From NCBI GenBank assembly GCA_026826555.1, contig JAKSZT010054335.1, positions 1,789,049 to 1,853,048 of the forward strand: DNA of 64,000 nt. The letters are read 5' to 3'. Each line of letters opens with the position of its first letter. Position 1 is the stretch's first letter. The notes under the pieces were generated by a model. The model made no database searches. It worked only from the letters and a program-made list of their open reading frames with translations, and was not told where the DNA came from. This document shows, piece after piece, positions 44,861 through 56,979 of the stretch. The DNA comes from Tolypeutes matacus (lineage: Eukaryota > Chordata > Mammalia > Cingulata > Chlamyphoridae). A program made the translations under genes and the position numbers.

Positions 44861-45984
44861 GTACTGACTTTTGATGTATTTTTTGTAATACATCAAAAGA
44901 ATGATGAGTGGAGATGGAGGAGTGGAGAGTGGAATGAGTGGAGATGGAGAAGAGGCTCAAGGACTGGATCCTAAGGCAGTTTGAAATTCAGAGGTTCAGG
45001 AGAAGAGGAAGAGGCAGCACAGTGGCTAGAAAGGTAGGAGGGAAACTAGCAGAGTGAGGTGCCTTGGAAGCCAAGAGAAAAATAGACTTCAAGGAGAAGG
45101 AAGCAATTGCTTCCTATGTCAAATGCTGCAGATGTGGCAGATAAGGACTGGGTTTGACCATTGGAATTTAGTGAAGTGGTAGTCATTGAGGTCACCAGTT
45201 TAAAAAAAAAAGTGGTAAAGGTTACCGAAGTGAGTTCCACAGAGAATGGGAAGAAGAGAATTGTAGATATGCTGTAGACAACTCTTTCATGGAATTGTGC
45301 TGTAAAGTGGAGCAAAGAAATAGGGCTGATGAGAGACATGAAGATTTTATTTAAGATGAGAGAAATAGCCTCGTGTTAGTGTGCTGAAGGGGATGATCCT
45401 CTAGAAGGGAAAACTGATGGGGGAGAACTAGTGTAACAGTGTCCTTCAGTCAGCAAGAGGGTGGGCTTAGTAAACGTGGGGAGGGGTTGGTCATACGTAG
45501 GATCTTGGAGAGTTCATCCAGAGGGACAGACAACGAGGCAGAGTCCACCGAAACTGATGCAAGCAGGTGGCTTAGATGTGGTGTTGGGAGTTAGCAGTCC
45601 TCTGCTCTTTCACCTCTTTCCTACATGAAATAGGAAGCAGGGTCATGAGCTGAGGCTGAGGTTGGAGTAGGTGGTGACGGAGGTTTGATTGAAAAGGAGG
45701 AAATGTGCAACAGTCTTCAAGGGACTTGAGAAAATGAATGGGCTAGGGAAGTATGGTATGACTGCTCAGCAAGAGTAAGAGGTTCCTGTGGTCAATGGCC
45801 ATCAATTCAGGGTGCTACAAGTTTGCAGGGCTCCATGCTCATTTACTGTGTGGTCCAGGTGCAGGATAGGGGGAGAATTACATGTAAACTAAATTAGGGT
45901 TTGTCCAAGTGGGTATTAGAAAGCAAGAGAGGAGCAAGGGAGTTGAGGGTATACACTCGGAGGTATTAAAATGAAAAACCATGA
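44861..45984. other. Intronic, purine-rich stretch
   Basis: It is rich in GGAG and AGAA with a short GGAGTGGAG tandem near 44908-44952. No exon or mobile family is recognised. Confidence 0.4.
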
Positions 45985-46880
45985 ATTTAAATTTTTATAA
46001 AGCCTTTATTGAGGGGTAATTGACATACAAAAACTACTCATATTTTAAAGTGTACAATTTGAAAAGTTTTGACATATGTATACACCAGTGAAACAATCAC
46101 CACAAACAAGAGGACCATCATATTTATCGCCCCCAAACCTTCCCCATTACCCTTGGTAATCCTTTCCCCAACCCCAGGCAATCACTGCTTTCTGCCACTG
46201 TGGATTGCTTTGCATTTATTATGGCTTCATATAAATAGAATCACAGGGTATGTAATTTTCTTTTGCCTGGATTCTTTCATTTGGCTCGGTGATACTGAGA
46301 TTCATTCGTGTTGTAGTATGTATCAATAGTTCCATTGCAGTAGTATTCCATTGCACGGCTAAACCACAGTTTGTTTTCCTATTCACATGTCCTTGTGAAC
46401 CTGGTTTGTTTCCAGTTTTTGGCTATGGATAAACTTTATGGATAAAGTTGATAGGAGCATATGAACAAGTCTTTCTGTGGACATATGGTTCTCTCCTCAT
46501 GTGTAAATACTTAGGAGTGGACTGTCTGGATCATATGTTAAGCAGATGTTCAAGAAACTGCCAAACTGTTTTCCAAAGCGATTGTAATATTTTACATTCC
46601 CGCCATCCATGTATGAGAGTTCTAGTTCCTCCTTATGCTCACCAACACTGAGTGTGTTCAATCTTTTTATATTAGCCATTCAAATTGGTGTGTAGTTTTC
46701 TGGTGATGAATTCTTTCTGCTGTTGTATATCTAAAAAATCTTTATTTTGCCTTCATTAAAAAAATTTTTTTAAAGGAGGTACTGGGGATTGAACCCAGGA
46801 CCTTGTATACTCAACCACTGAGCTACATCCGCTCCCCTTGCCTTCATTTTTGAAGGCTATCTTTGCTGGGTATAGAATTC
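45985..46880 (-). mobile_element. L1 3' fragment
   Basis: It carries AGCCTTTATTGAGGGGTAAT, GTACAATTTGAAAAGTTTTG and CAAACTGTTTTCCAAAGCG in antisense. It is interrupted by a SINE at 46758-46837. Confidence 0.8.
46758..46837 (-). mobile_element. Short DAS-type SINE
   Basis: The head has B-box region GGGATTGAACCCAGG and a slightly shortened A-box side. The direct repeats TTGCCTTCATT (46747-46757 and 46838-46848) are perfect. Confidence 0.92.
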
Positions 46881-47028
46881 TGTTGGCAGCTTTCCCCCTT
46901 CTTTCAGTCTTATTGGGAGCACAAGGGGCTTCAGGCTCTCTCTTCACAATAGAAGTAGCCAGGGAAGGGGTGGTCTTACTTTGAGTGCAGGGGCACCAGT
47001 GATTCTTCTGAGCTGTGTGACTGCGTAT

Positions 47029-47420
47029 TGTCAGCGTTCTCTAGGGAAACAGGATCAACAGGAGATATCTGTAAATAGATATCTGGGATTTTATTAGAGT
47101 CTCTCGCATGACCATGGGGACGCACAAGCCCAGGTTCCGCAGGCAGGCTGCAAGCCAGGGGCTCCAATGAAAGTCCAATGAAGGTCCTTGATGAGTTTCT
47201 GGGAGACGTTGGCTGTCCAAAGACGAGCTGGGAAATTCCCTTTGAATGCTGAAATCTGAAGGCAATCTCCCTGGTTGACCCTAGATGTAATCAGCCATCT
47301 ATGCAGTAAACTCACTGATGACTAAAGCCTATAAACGTCCTTGTATTACAATTAGCTCAGTGCTTGACCAAACAACCGGGCACAGTTATCTGGCCAAGGT
47401 GACACATTAGCCTAACAGAC
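47029..47420 (-). repeat. Ancient placental interspersed repeat, family not named
   Basis: GTTCTCTAGGGAAACAGGAT at the left and CTATGCAGTAAACTCACTGA with ACAATTAGCTCAGTGCTTGA at the right recall a common placental repeat. I cannot place its family. Confidence 0.45.
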
Positions 47421-49117
47421 TGTTTACTCATTTCTTGAGATTTAATCAAAGGGCACTGTTAGGAGAAGTACTATTGCTATAGTGGGTGAGAAGCTGGAAA
47501 TACACTTTTCTCTGTCATATCAGAATATAGGTGGGGCCAGCCCTGCGACCCAGCTGCCTGGTGGGGTCTGGCAGATAACCTGCCTTTAGGAGGCCGGGTT
47601 CAGGAAGCTTGTAGCTTAGGCAGAGCAGCCCCGAGCTCAGAGTAACCACGAGAGCAGCAGCAGACCACAGGGTAGCACCACACGTGACCGCGGGCATCGG
47701 GCCCAATGCGGTAGGGGCGCCTCCATTTGGCCTGTTGATTCTGGGAACCCTAAATCCGCTGACGCTGGGCAAGGCCAGGAGGAGTGAGAAGACCCCTGGG
47801 GAACTCTGTCCCCGCCTAAAGCCAAGACAGAGAGAGACCACTGGACAGCCCTCACGGTTGTGCTAGTTAAAATTCCCAAGGGTAAGCCTTCACCCTTCAG
47901 CGACCTAATTTCTCCAAGGACCAAAACACAAGGTTAAGTCAAATAGGTGATCCGTGACTGGTGTTAATACAGGTGATTTGTTTGTGCGTGTGCATGTGCG
48001 TACTTTGGAAGCATGTCAAGTCTCTTCCTAGGTAGGGAGGTCTGAGTTCTCGTTCTGGTGAGCCGAGGGTGTCTGTGCTAAATGGCAGCGCCGGGGATGT
48101 CGTTTCCGTCACATGCCTGTAACGGTATGAACATGTTTTCTTCCCGTGAGAAAATTGCTATTTTCAATTTCAAAACGAGTCCAAAGGAACAGTTTAAGGA
48201 AAAGGACTGCTGGGAAGTATCCCTAAGCCCTTCGAAAGGGGGAGAAGCAGCTCTTACTGTTGTAGTGTGGTTTCTACCCTGAATCTCCAGGATTTGAGAA
48301 ACATCCGGGCAGGAAGATGGTTTTAGCCCCTTTCCTTTACATCCGTGGGAAAGACTCTAAGAACTGTCTTCTTCTTTTTAAAAAATATTTATTTATTTAT
48401 TTATTTATTAGCTGGACTGTGGTCGATGTGTGGAATTAAACCTTACAGGCTGGTGAGGCAGCATGTACTGTCAGGGACTTAAAAAACCAGGCCCTTGTCC
48501 TTGACGGAGCCGTTTTACGACTCTGTAGAGATTAAAGTTAACTTATGGGGCACTGACCGCAGCACAGATCCTTCTTGTCTACAGACACACAAGTAAATTT
48601 ACACAAGTAAACTCTGTCCAGTGGGGGACCACCTCTACCCCAAACAGCCAGTTTGCTCCATTTGCAAAGTCACATTCCTGGTCTCTAAGTGTGTCTGTCC
48701 TCTAGAAAGATTCTCCTTTGAACTGGCTGTAATATCTGTTTTGTCTCAGTTTTTTAGGGTATTTCAGCCATTAGCAGGCTCTGTCAAAGACAACGGCGAT
48801 ATGGCTAAAGGATCGGATGGTCCCCACAGGCTCCAGCATCCCAGTGGAAGGCTGTCCTGCAGTCTCTTGTCTGTTTCGAAGTCTTAAATTTCTCCTTGTA
48901 TTTGACAGTCCTGGACAGGCCCTTCCTAGTCACTATCCTCCTAGGCTTGCGGGAGACCCCGCAGCACCATCCTACAGCCTATGACTCTAGTCTATCCTTC
49001 CTTCCTCCAGGTAACAGCCTGGAGTTTTTTTACTAGGACTAATCATCTACTACAGGGTTTACTTAGCAATTATACTGCCTGGGGCCAGGTAGAGACCAGC
49101 TTTGCATCTGCAGCCTG
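47421..49117. other. Intronic single-copy stretch
   Basis: An (ATTT)n run lies at about 48385-48411. No exon was found in either orientation. Confidence 0.4.
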
Positions 49118-49230
49118 TTTTTTTTAAATATACATATATATTTTTATTGGAGAAGTTGTGAACTTACAAAACAATCACGCACAATGTGCAGAATTCCCAT
49201 ACAACACCCCTCTACCAACACATATGCCGC
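49118..49230 (-). mobile_element. Very short L1 3' end
   Basis: A T-rich start, then GAAGTTGTGAACTTACAAAA and ATACAACACCCCTCTACCA, the 3'UTR type of 9314-9798. Confidence 0.75.
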
Positions 49231-49940
49231 CTGTTGTTAAAATAGTCCCCAGAAGTCCTGGGTCCTGCCAGCCCCCAGGCTCCTGAGCTGGCCTGAGAAG
49301 GGTCTGGAACGCATCTCAGTCCGCTTCCAAGGTGGGCTGTGTTATTTTGATACAGGCAGTATCTGTGCTTGGTGAATTTGAAGGAAACCCCAAGCATCTT
49401 GTTTTTGCCCCACATAGAATATGCACTCATTAAAGGCTCCGAACGGAAATCCAACCCTAATGGAGAAAGGCTTGCCAGGTGCACCCAGCCCACCCAGAGG
49501 AGAGCAAGATGGGCATGGTGACCTGCTGTCATCATCGGGCTTATGATCAGGCCAAATGGGGAGAGCTATAAAGTGATGGATGATTCAGGAAATGAGCCAC
49601 AAGGAGGTTCTGAGGAGTGGTGGGGAGCCCGTCCTAGGGTCTGACTGACCTGGGGCTTAGAACAGGAGAGACATTTCCCAAGTCAGGTAGTTTTTAAACT
49701 GGGGTGTCTATATATTTCTGGGCAAATGCAAACCCTGGAGCCCTACATTTTTCATATTTAGATTGGCCCAAGATAATGGCAAAGGAAATTGTAATTGATC
49801 AAATCCATAGATTATTTTGGTTGAAATTGCAGCAAGGAATTACACCTAAGTCATCTCCCTTACTTTTTTAGTCAGAGTTGTTAATAAGTCCCAACCCCGA
49901 GGGCTTAAGATGTCCATCGCATTCCCCACGGCAGGAGGAG
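49231..49940. other. Intronic stretch
   Basis: No repeat or exon recognised. Confidence 0.35.
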
Positions 49941-49949
49941 GAGGAAAGG

Positions 49950-50092
49950 GGGTGCGTGGGTGGGTACGTGGGTGGGTAGGTGGGGGGATAGTGGGGGGAT
50001 AGTGGGGGGTAGGTGGGGGGATAGTGGGGGGTACGTGTGTGGGGTACGTGTGGGGGGATAGTGGGGGGTACGTGTGGGGGGATAGTGGGGGG
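49950..50092. repeat. G-rich minisatellite, truncated by a gap
   Basis: Units of GGGGGGATAGTG and GTACGTGTGGGG with variants repeat until the gap at 50093. Runs of four to six G could form G-quadruplexes. Confidence 0.93.
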
Positions 50093-50492
50093 NNNNNNNN
50101 NNNNNNNNNNNNNNNNNNNNNNNNNNNNNNNNNNNNNNNNNNNNNNNNNNNNNNNNNNNNNNNNNNNNNNNNNNNNNNNNNNNNNNNNNNNNNNNNNNNN
50201 NNNNNNNNNNNNNNNNNNNNNNNNNNNNNNNNNNNNNNNNNNNNNNNNNNNNNNNNNNNNNNNNNNNNNNNNNNNNNNNNNNNNNNNNNNNNNNNNNNNN
50301 NNNNNNNNNNNNNNNNNNNNNNNNNNNNNNNNNNNNNNNNNNNNNNNNNNNNNNNNNNNNNNNNNNNNNNNNNNNNNNNNNNNNNNNNNNNNNNNNNNNN
50401 NNNNNNNNNNNNNNNNNNNNNNNNNNNNNNNNNNNNNNNNNNNNNNNNNNNNNNNNNNNNNNNNNNNNNNNNNNNNNNNNNNNNNNNNNNNN
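50093..50492. other. Assembly gap (400 N)
   Basis: N from 50093 to 50492, bordered by G-rich repeat on the left and GGGGGG on the right. It ends 100 bp before LRRC2 coding exon 2. Confidence 0.99.
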
Positions 50493-50592
50493 GGGGGGCA
50501 GGCGGCGGGAAGGCTGCGCCTGCGCGCTGGAGGGCGGCCTGGCGCCGGGCGGGCGAGCCCCGCGTAATGGCGGCGTGTGGTGCGCGTTCCAG

Positions 50593-50797
50593 GATCAAGG
50601 AGGAGTGGCACTTCGTGGCCGAGTGCCGGAGGAAGGGCGTCCCCCAGAGCGTGTACTGCAGGAATGGCTTCACAGACACCAGCGTGAGGCTTCTGGACAG
50701 GACCGGAAGCAGCTCGCGCCCCACGCAGAGTTCGCTGGCCAAGGACAGAGCCCAGCGCAGCGCGTTTGTGCTCGAGCTGTCCGGAGCGTGCTGGAAG
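50593..50797 (+). CDS. LRRC2: LRRC2 coding exon 2 (residues 42-110)
   Basis: The acceptor is CGTTCCAG (ending 50592) and the donor is GTAAGC (50798). The first base completes the split Lys codon. The translation [15 protein letters not shown], then YCRNGF and DTSVRLLD, matches the conserved pre-LRR region of LRRC2. The following segment (about residues 79-97, rich in Ser, Arg and Pro) looks less conserved, and FVLELSG near the end is recognisable again. From memory of the human protein, this copy seems one residue shorter at its RSAFV stretch. The exon is much GC-richer than the other three and lies 100 bp after a 400-N gap, next to a G-rich minisatellite. Confidence 0.93.
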
Positions 50798-51124
50798 GTA
50801 AGCCCGCGTGGCCGCCGCCAGCCCCCAAGTCCAGAGTCCTCTCAGCCACAAAAGGGTTAAACGAGTTGGGGGACAGGTCCCAGAGAGGCTTGCCTTTCTA
50901 AAACGGGCCCAGAACATTCGCCAGCCGCGGGCTGCCCTCAGCCGGCTGACTTGTCCTGCACTACCTGTGCCGCTTTGACCAGAAGACGTCAGATTTCACA
51001 GGTAAAAGATCCTTTCCGATCAAGGACCGCCCTGGAGACACGTCCCTAAGCAAACCTGCCAGTGGGGGGAGGGGAGAAGGGGGGAGGGGCTGGAATTGTC
51101 CTGGGGTAATTCTGGGGCTGTCCT

Positions 51125-51270
51125 TCATTAGCCGTGTGAACTGAGGCAGTTTATTCTACTTGCATGCATTCCATTGTCCTCATCTGTAAAATGGGCTGCT
51201 GCTTGCCCTGGTCACCTCCGAGGGCTGTTAGGAAAATCAGTGAAAGATTATTCATGGCACTGACTTGTGA
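51125..51270 (-). repeat. MIR-like remnant
   Basis: TTGTCCTCATCTGTAAAATG, the most conserved MIR block, followed by CACCTCCGAGGGCTGTTAGG. This block also reads in the MIR sense direction, so the strand is uncertain. Confidence 0.65.
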
Positions 51271-52039
51271 GCTATGTAGTCTGCTAAAAATGTGAGCGAT
51301 TTTGCTATAAACCACCTCTGTGTCCTTTCTCCTGCATCCCCATCCTTGAGGTCAGTGGGTACAGGGTCACTTCTAGTCTGGGGCAAGAAACAGGGCATTT
51401 CTCACTTCCAGTGAAGGAAAGAAAAGCTCTGCCAGGGACCTTTCACCATCTTTCAGTGCTCGGTGGCAGAGGGGAGTTCTGGCCTCTGACATTGCACCAG
51501 GCAGCATGCCAGCCCCTGCAGAGGGTCACCAGGCGGTGGTCAGGGCTGGCTCCTTGGGGGCTTGCTGGAGAGAGATGGGCCGTGCTCCAGGGCTGGCTGC
51601 GGGCAGGTTTGGGGAGGGGCCATCCCTGCCCTGAGCCTGAAGACCCCAGGCCCGGCCCCTCTCATTCCCTCTGAAGGAATGTGCAGCCACACAGGGCCCT
51701 GTCCCTAGAAGGACCCTGTGCTTGGTTTAATGGACTGCTGCCACTGTATGAATTTCTTAATTTTTTCTAATAGGGGCCCCTGCATTTTCGTTTTCCACTG
51801 GGCCCACGAATTACGTAGCTAGTCCTTACTGTAAGCAGTTCATTTAAGCTTCTCTGGGTCTCGGCTTTGCTGTCTTGTCAGTGCCCACGCAGCCTGTCCT
51901 GTGTCCCTTTGTATGAAATAATGCTGGAGTGAAAGTACTTTTGTACGTTGAGAGCTACGCCCACGTCTGCAATAGCAGTGATCCTAAAGCTGTTGTAAAC
52001 ACCAGGTGCCAAGCAAAAGGGGCATGTGCGTTCCTTTGA

Positions 52040-52310
52040 TTGCTCCAGGTGTCCTTGAAGAGACAGACTTGTAGGCCCACGGGGACACAGAGAGGAAAGC
52101 AGTGTGAAGGTGGAGCAGAGCTGGAGGGGTGCACCTGCAAGCCAAGGAATGCCAACGATTGCCGGCAGCTTCCGGAAGCCAGGAGAGAGCCTCCAGAAGG
52201 GACAGACCCTGCCGACACTTTGATTTTAGGAGCTGAGAGAGAACACATGTCTGTTGCTTTAAGCCACCACGTTTGTAGTAATTTGTTTCAGCAGGCTAGA
52301 AACAAAGGCA
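52040..52310 (+). repeat. MLT1-like LTR 3' fragment
   Basis: GCCGACACTTTGATTTTAGG, GTTGCTTTAAGCCACCACGT and TTTGTAGTAATTTGTTTCAG follow the MLT1 3' end in order. Confidence 0.75.
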
Positions 52311-53120
52311 CTTGGTGAATTGAATTTCTTCAGCCAGGCAGATGGCATCCGTAAAGCCTTTAAGCCAGGGGCCTTAACCCATTTTGTTCCACGGACCCCT
52401 TCCTAAGTCCACACTATCCTGTGTATTATTTAGTAAATCTATCACACCTGCACCAACACATCCCACAAGAGTAATATTTTTTTGAATTTCAATTCACGCT
52501 CACGGGCCTCTGGTTAAGACCCCCTGCTAAGCCTTTCTCCCTATGTTAACAACTTTATCCCAGAACACTTGAGCTAGGGGAAGCCTTGGGTGCAGCCGAG
52601 CTCCTCCCCATTACTTTAGAAGCGCATCAGCGAAGACCCAGGGAGCAGCCAGACTGGAAAACGGCCGAGCCTGGGCCAGAATTCAGGTCTCCCCACTGCC
52701 TTCCTGGTGCCCTTTCCCTGCTATAAATTCATAAAAAAACATTTGGGAATTTGGCCCAGCAAATACTGAATGTTTATCCAGTATCTCTAAAAGCCACTGC
52801 GGAGTAAGGGAAATGCAGCACACATTTTAAAATCTAGCGTGTGGACTTTAGTTTTAGAAGGTGCTAAGTTGGTCTGGTGTAAATAAGGTGAGAGCCTGAC
52901 TGTTCACGAGACACTTAACTTTAATCATATCATGAATTCACGATGGCTTTGAACTTGGCCTCATCTGCCATTCTGAAATTAATGGCAGCCGCAGTGCCTT
53001 TGCTTTCTTCTGCTTCCTTCGGGGCCCTCAGGCATGCTTGCGCCTTGTGTTTGCAGCAGAGGCTCGGCTCCGCTTGGCTGAGGAATGGGTTCTGACTGAT
53101 GGGATTTCCGTCTGTTTTAG

Positions 53121-53277
53121 GAGCTCCCGGATTCACTGAAGGAGCAGACCCACCTGAGAGAATGGCACATAAACAACACCCTGATCCAGGTCATTCCTAC
53201 CTATATCGAGCTGTTTCAAGCGATGAGAATTCTGGATCTGCCGAAAAACCAAATCTTAGGTCTGCCGGCTGAAATCG
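53121..53277 (+). CDS. LRRC2: LRRC2 coding exon 3 (residues 111-163, start of LRR array)
   Basis: The acceptor is TCTGTTTTAG (ending 53120) and the donor is GTATGC (53278). The exon starts in phase 0 with [15 protein letters not shown], followed by IIP-type repeat residues and [11 protein letters not shown] with LPAEIG. These are the first leucine-rich repeats, of the LxxLxLxxNxLxxLPxEIG type seen in Ras-suppressor-like LRR proteins. It ends after the first base of a Gly codon, completed at 62503. The sequence looks conserved and unbroken. Confidence 0.95.
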
Positions 53278-54160
53278 GTATGCTGCTTAGCAGGAGTCTC
53301 CAGGCCTCTTGTCTGTGGTTAGAAGGCAGTTACTTGGTAGGCGACACCGCGCAGACTCCGCCCAAGTGACTTCAAGTTCCATTTCAGAGCTGAGCAAGAA
53401 AAATATTTAGCCACCAGGTGGCAGGAGCACACAGGCTAGTTCTTAGGGTGCCGCTTGGGCAGGCTGCTGAGAAGGGGAGAGTCCTTTCAGCAGAAGACCT
53501 TCCAGAGGCTGCAGTGGAGGGGCCACCAGAGGGGAGCGGGGCCAGGAAGATGGGGGCGGCGAAGGGAGAGGAGAGCTCACCTGTCCGGGGGATGTTGCAG
53601 AAGTAGCCTCTGGGCCGGAGGGCTCGGGGCAGAAGTGGCTTTGGGCCTTAGGAACTATAGGGCTTCTTAGCTGTGCCGAGCAGATGCTGGGCACAGCTTC
53701 ATGGGGCATGCCAATCAGGCCAGCTCCGAATGGCTCAGATGGGTTATTTGCGCTATTTTAAAAGCAGTTGCATGTGTAAGGGTTTGAGTTTGGCATTGGA
53801 GGCTTTTTGGGTTAACAGACCTGAAGAAGCACCTTCACCCCGGGCCAGGGCACAGAGGCTGTCTGGCTCATGTATGTAAAACGTCCACCTTCTGCCCCAG
53901 AAGGACTCTGGGCGGGGTCGTGTCTCCTGTTCCCGGAGCCGCTCGTTTCCGGGGACGCCTTTGGCAATGAAGCTGCCATCCCAGCTGCCTGACTTAGCAC
54001 GTGCAAACACTTGCCAGTAGCTCAGAAACTTAGAAGTCTTGCGAGTGTTTAGGAACTGAATGCTTACTTTCTTTTAGGACTCTGTGTTATTTCCATGTAT
54101 TAATTCACTTAATAAGTTTAGTTTAGCCCATATCATTTTGATAGATCAAAATTTTATAAT
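53278..54160. other. LRRC2 intron, proximal part
   Basis: GC-rich, no recognised repeat or exon. Confidence 0.4.
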
Positions 54161-54280
54161 TCTTTTTTTTTATTAGAGCAGTTGTAGGTTTACAGAAAAA
54201 TCATGTAGAAAGTGCAGGGTTCCCATATGCCCCCACCCCCACAGTTTTCTCTATTATTACCATGTGCATTAGTGTGCTAC

Positions 54281-54815
54281 TGTAACAGTTTGGCAATTTG
54301 ATGTAATTATGAATTCCAAAAATATAATTGACTCATGCTTGTAAACTGATCTGTTAATCTGGGCATGATTAAGTTATGATTAGGGCATTGAGCGGGCCAC
54401 ATCAGTAGGGCATTGAGCCTCACCCCTTGGTGGGTGCGGGAATCAAATATAAAAGGCATGGCAAGAACAGAGTTGAAGCAGTTTTTGAGAAGCAGTTTTC
54501 ATGTTGGAGAAAAGGCCCCAGGAGAAGAGAAGCGAGCCGTTCACCTGATCGTCTACAGCTGACCTTGTGGAGGAAACAGAGGAGCTAAGCCCGGAGAGAA
54601 ATGCAGCCCCGGGAAGAGAGGAACCCCAGAAGCCTGAACCCTGGCAAACACCGGCAGCTGTCTTGCTCTAACACGTGGCAATGGACTTTGGTGAGGGAAG
54701 AAACTTAACGCTTTATGGCCTGGTATCTGTGGACTTCTACTCCAAATAAATACCCTTTGTAAAGACCAACCCATTTTTGGTATTTCACATTAGCTCCCTT
54801 TGGCTGACTAATACA
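54281..54815 (+). mobile_element. Solo LTR with perfect 5-bp TSD
   Basis: It begins TGTAACAGTTTGGCAATTTG and ends GGCTGACTAATACA, 535 bp. GCTAC is duplicated on both sides (54276-54280 and 54816-54820). A TATA-like AAATATAAAAGG near 54446 and an AATAAATACCC polyadenylation region near 54746 fit an LTR promoter and R region. The 5-bp TSD and GACTAATACA end fit ERVL/MaLR-type elements. No internal region or coding sequence is present. Confidence 0.9.
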
Positions 54816-56979
54816 GCTACCTTTGTCACAATTGATGAACCAATATTTTTATAATTGTATTATTAACTATAGTCCACAATCTGCCTTAGGGTTCACTCTG
54901 AGTTGTACAGTTCTATGATTTTTAAAAGATTTTTATTCTGGTAACATATAAACAATATAAAATGTCCCATTTTAACCACTTTCAAGTATACAATTCAGTG
55001 GTGTTAATTATATTCGCACTGTTGTGCTACCATCACTGCCATCTATTACCAAAACTTTTCCATCACCCCAAACAGAAACTGTACCAAGAAGCATTAACTC
55101 CCCATTCCCCACCCCCACCCCTGCCCCTAGTAACCTGTATTCTAGTTGCTGAAGCTATGACTTTGCACGTTCTAATTGTTCTCTATCGGTGAGTTTGTAC
55201 AATATTTGTCCTTTTGTGTCTGGCTTCTTTCATGCCAGCACGGTGCCCTCAAGGTTCATCTGGATTACAGCCCATATCAGAGCTTTATTCCTTTTTATGG
55301 CGGAATAATACTCCATTGTGTATATATATATACACCACATTTTGTTTATTCTCCATTGGGTGATGGGCACTTGGGTTGTTTCCATCTTTTGACAATTGTG
55401 AATGATGATGCTATGAACATTGGTGTGCAAATAATCTGGTTTGACTCCTTGCTTTCACTTCTCTGGGAATATACCTGGAAATGGGATTGCCAGGTCGTAT
55501 GGTAATTCTATACTTTTTCTGACAGAGTGTTTTCCACAGTGGCGGCACCATTTTACATTCCCAACAACAATGTATGTTCCTATTTCCACATTTTCATCAA
55601 CACTTGTTATTTTTAAGAATAGCCATTTTTTAAAAATAATAGCAGTTCTAGTGGGTTTGAAGTGTTTGATTGTGGTTTTGATTTGCATTTCCCTGTTGGC
55701 TAATGATGTCGAGCATCTTTTCATGCACTTATTGACCATTTTTATATCTTCTTTGCAGAAATGTCTATTCAAGTCCTTTGCCCATTTTTTAATTGATTGT
55801 CTTTTCATTGTTAAGTCATAGGAATTTTTTATTTGGAATAATAAACCTTTATTATATATATGGTTTCCAAATATTTTCTCCCAGTCTATATGTTGTCTTT
55901 TCAATTTCTTGATGATGTCCTTTGGCAAAGTTTTTAATTTTGATGAAGTCCCATTTATCTATTTTTCCTTTTGTTGCTTATACTTTTGGTGTAAAGTCTA
56001 AGGATCCATTGACTAATACAAGGTTCTGAAGATGATCTCCTATGTTTTCTTCTAGGAGTTATATACTTTTAGGTCTTATATTTAGGTCTTTGATCCATTG
56101 TGACTTAATTTTTTATATGTGGTGTGAGGTGCGGGCATCCACTTTCCCTCTTTGTCATGTGGATATCCAGTTTTCCAAGCACCATTTAATGAAGAAACTT
56201 CTTTCTCCATTGAGTGGATTTGTTACCCTTGTCAAAAATCAGTTGACCATAGATGTGTAGGTTTATTTTTGAACTCTCAACTCTGTTCTGTTGGTTTATA
56301 TGTTTGTCCTTGTGCCAGTACCATACTGTTTTAATTACTGTAACTTTGTAATAAGTTTTAAAATTGGGAAGAGTGCTACCTCCAACGTTTTTCTTCCTTT
56401 CTTAAGATGATTTTGGCTATTTGGGGTCCCTTGCTCTTCCATATGAATTTGACAATTAGCTTTTCCTTTTCTGCAAAGAAAGCTGTTGTAATTTTGATTG
56501 GGATTGCATTGAATCTGTAAAAAAAACTTTGAGTAGATTTGACATGTTAACAATATTTAGTCTTCTAATCCATGAACATGGAATGTCCTTCCATTTATTT
56601 AAATATTCTTTAATTTCTTGTCGTTCCTGTGTACAAGTCCTTTACATCCTTGGTTAAATTTGTTCCTGGTTATTTTATTCTTTTATTTGCTAATGTAAAT
56701 GGAATATTTTTCTTAATTTCCTTTTCAGATTGTTCATCACTAGTATTGAGAAGCTGATTTCTGTGTGTTAATCTTGTACCCTGCCACTTTGCTGAATTTA
56801 TTAGTTCTAGTAGCTTTGTTGTGGAATTTTTTGGCTATTCTTTTTTTTTTTTCTTTTTTTGATTTGCAGATCTTGTCTTCTGCAAGTTGGGCAAGTTTTA
56901 TGTCTTCTTTTTCAATTTGGATTCCTAAAATTTTATAATTCTTAAACATTTGTATCGTTGTGTTCAGTTGCATCATCTT

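Larger units (their letters stand above)
50798..53120. other. LRRC2 intron 50.8-53.1 kb
   Basis: It contains a MIR remnant (51125-51270, minus) and an MLT1-like 3' fragment (52040-52310). The rest is non-repeat with no additional exon. Confidence 0.55.

Noticed and set aside
49846..50917. Long open frames (176-349 codons) on both strands across 50 kb
   Set aside because: They exist only because 400 N are read as open sequence; the flanks are minisatellite and the reverse frame of LRRC2 coding exon 2.
52930..53136. 68-codon minus-strand frame overlapping the start of LRRC2 coding exon 3
   Set aside because: It overlaps a conserved exon on the other strand and has no domain.
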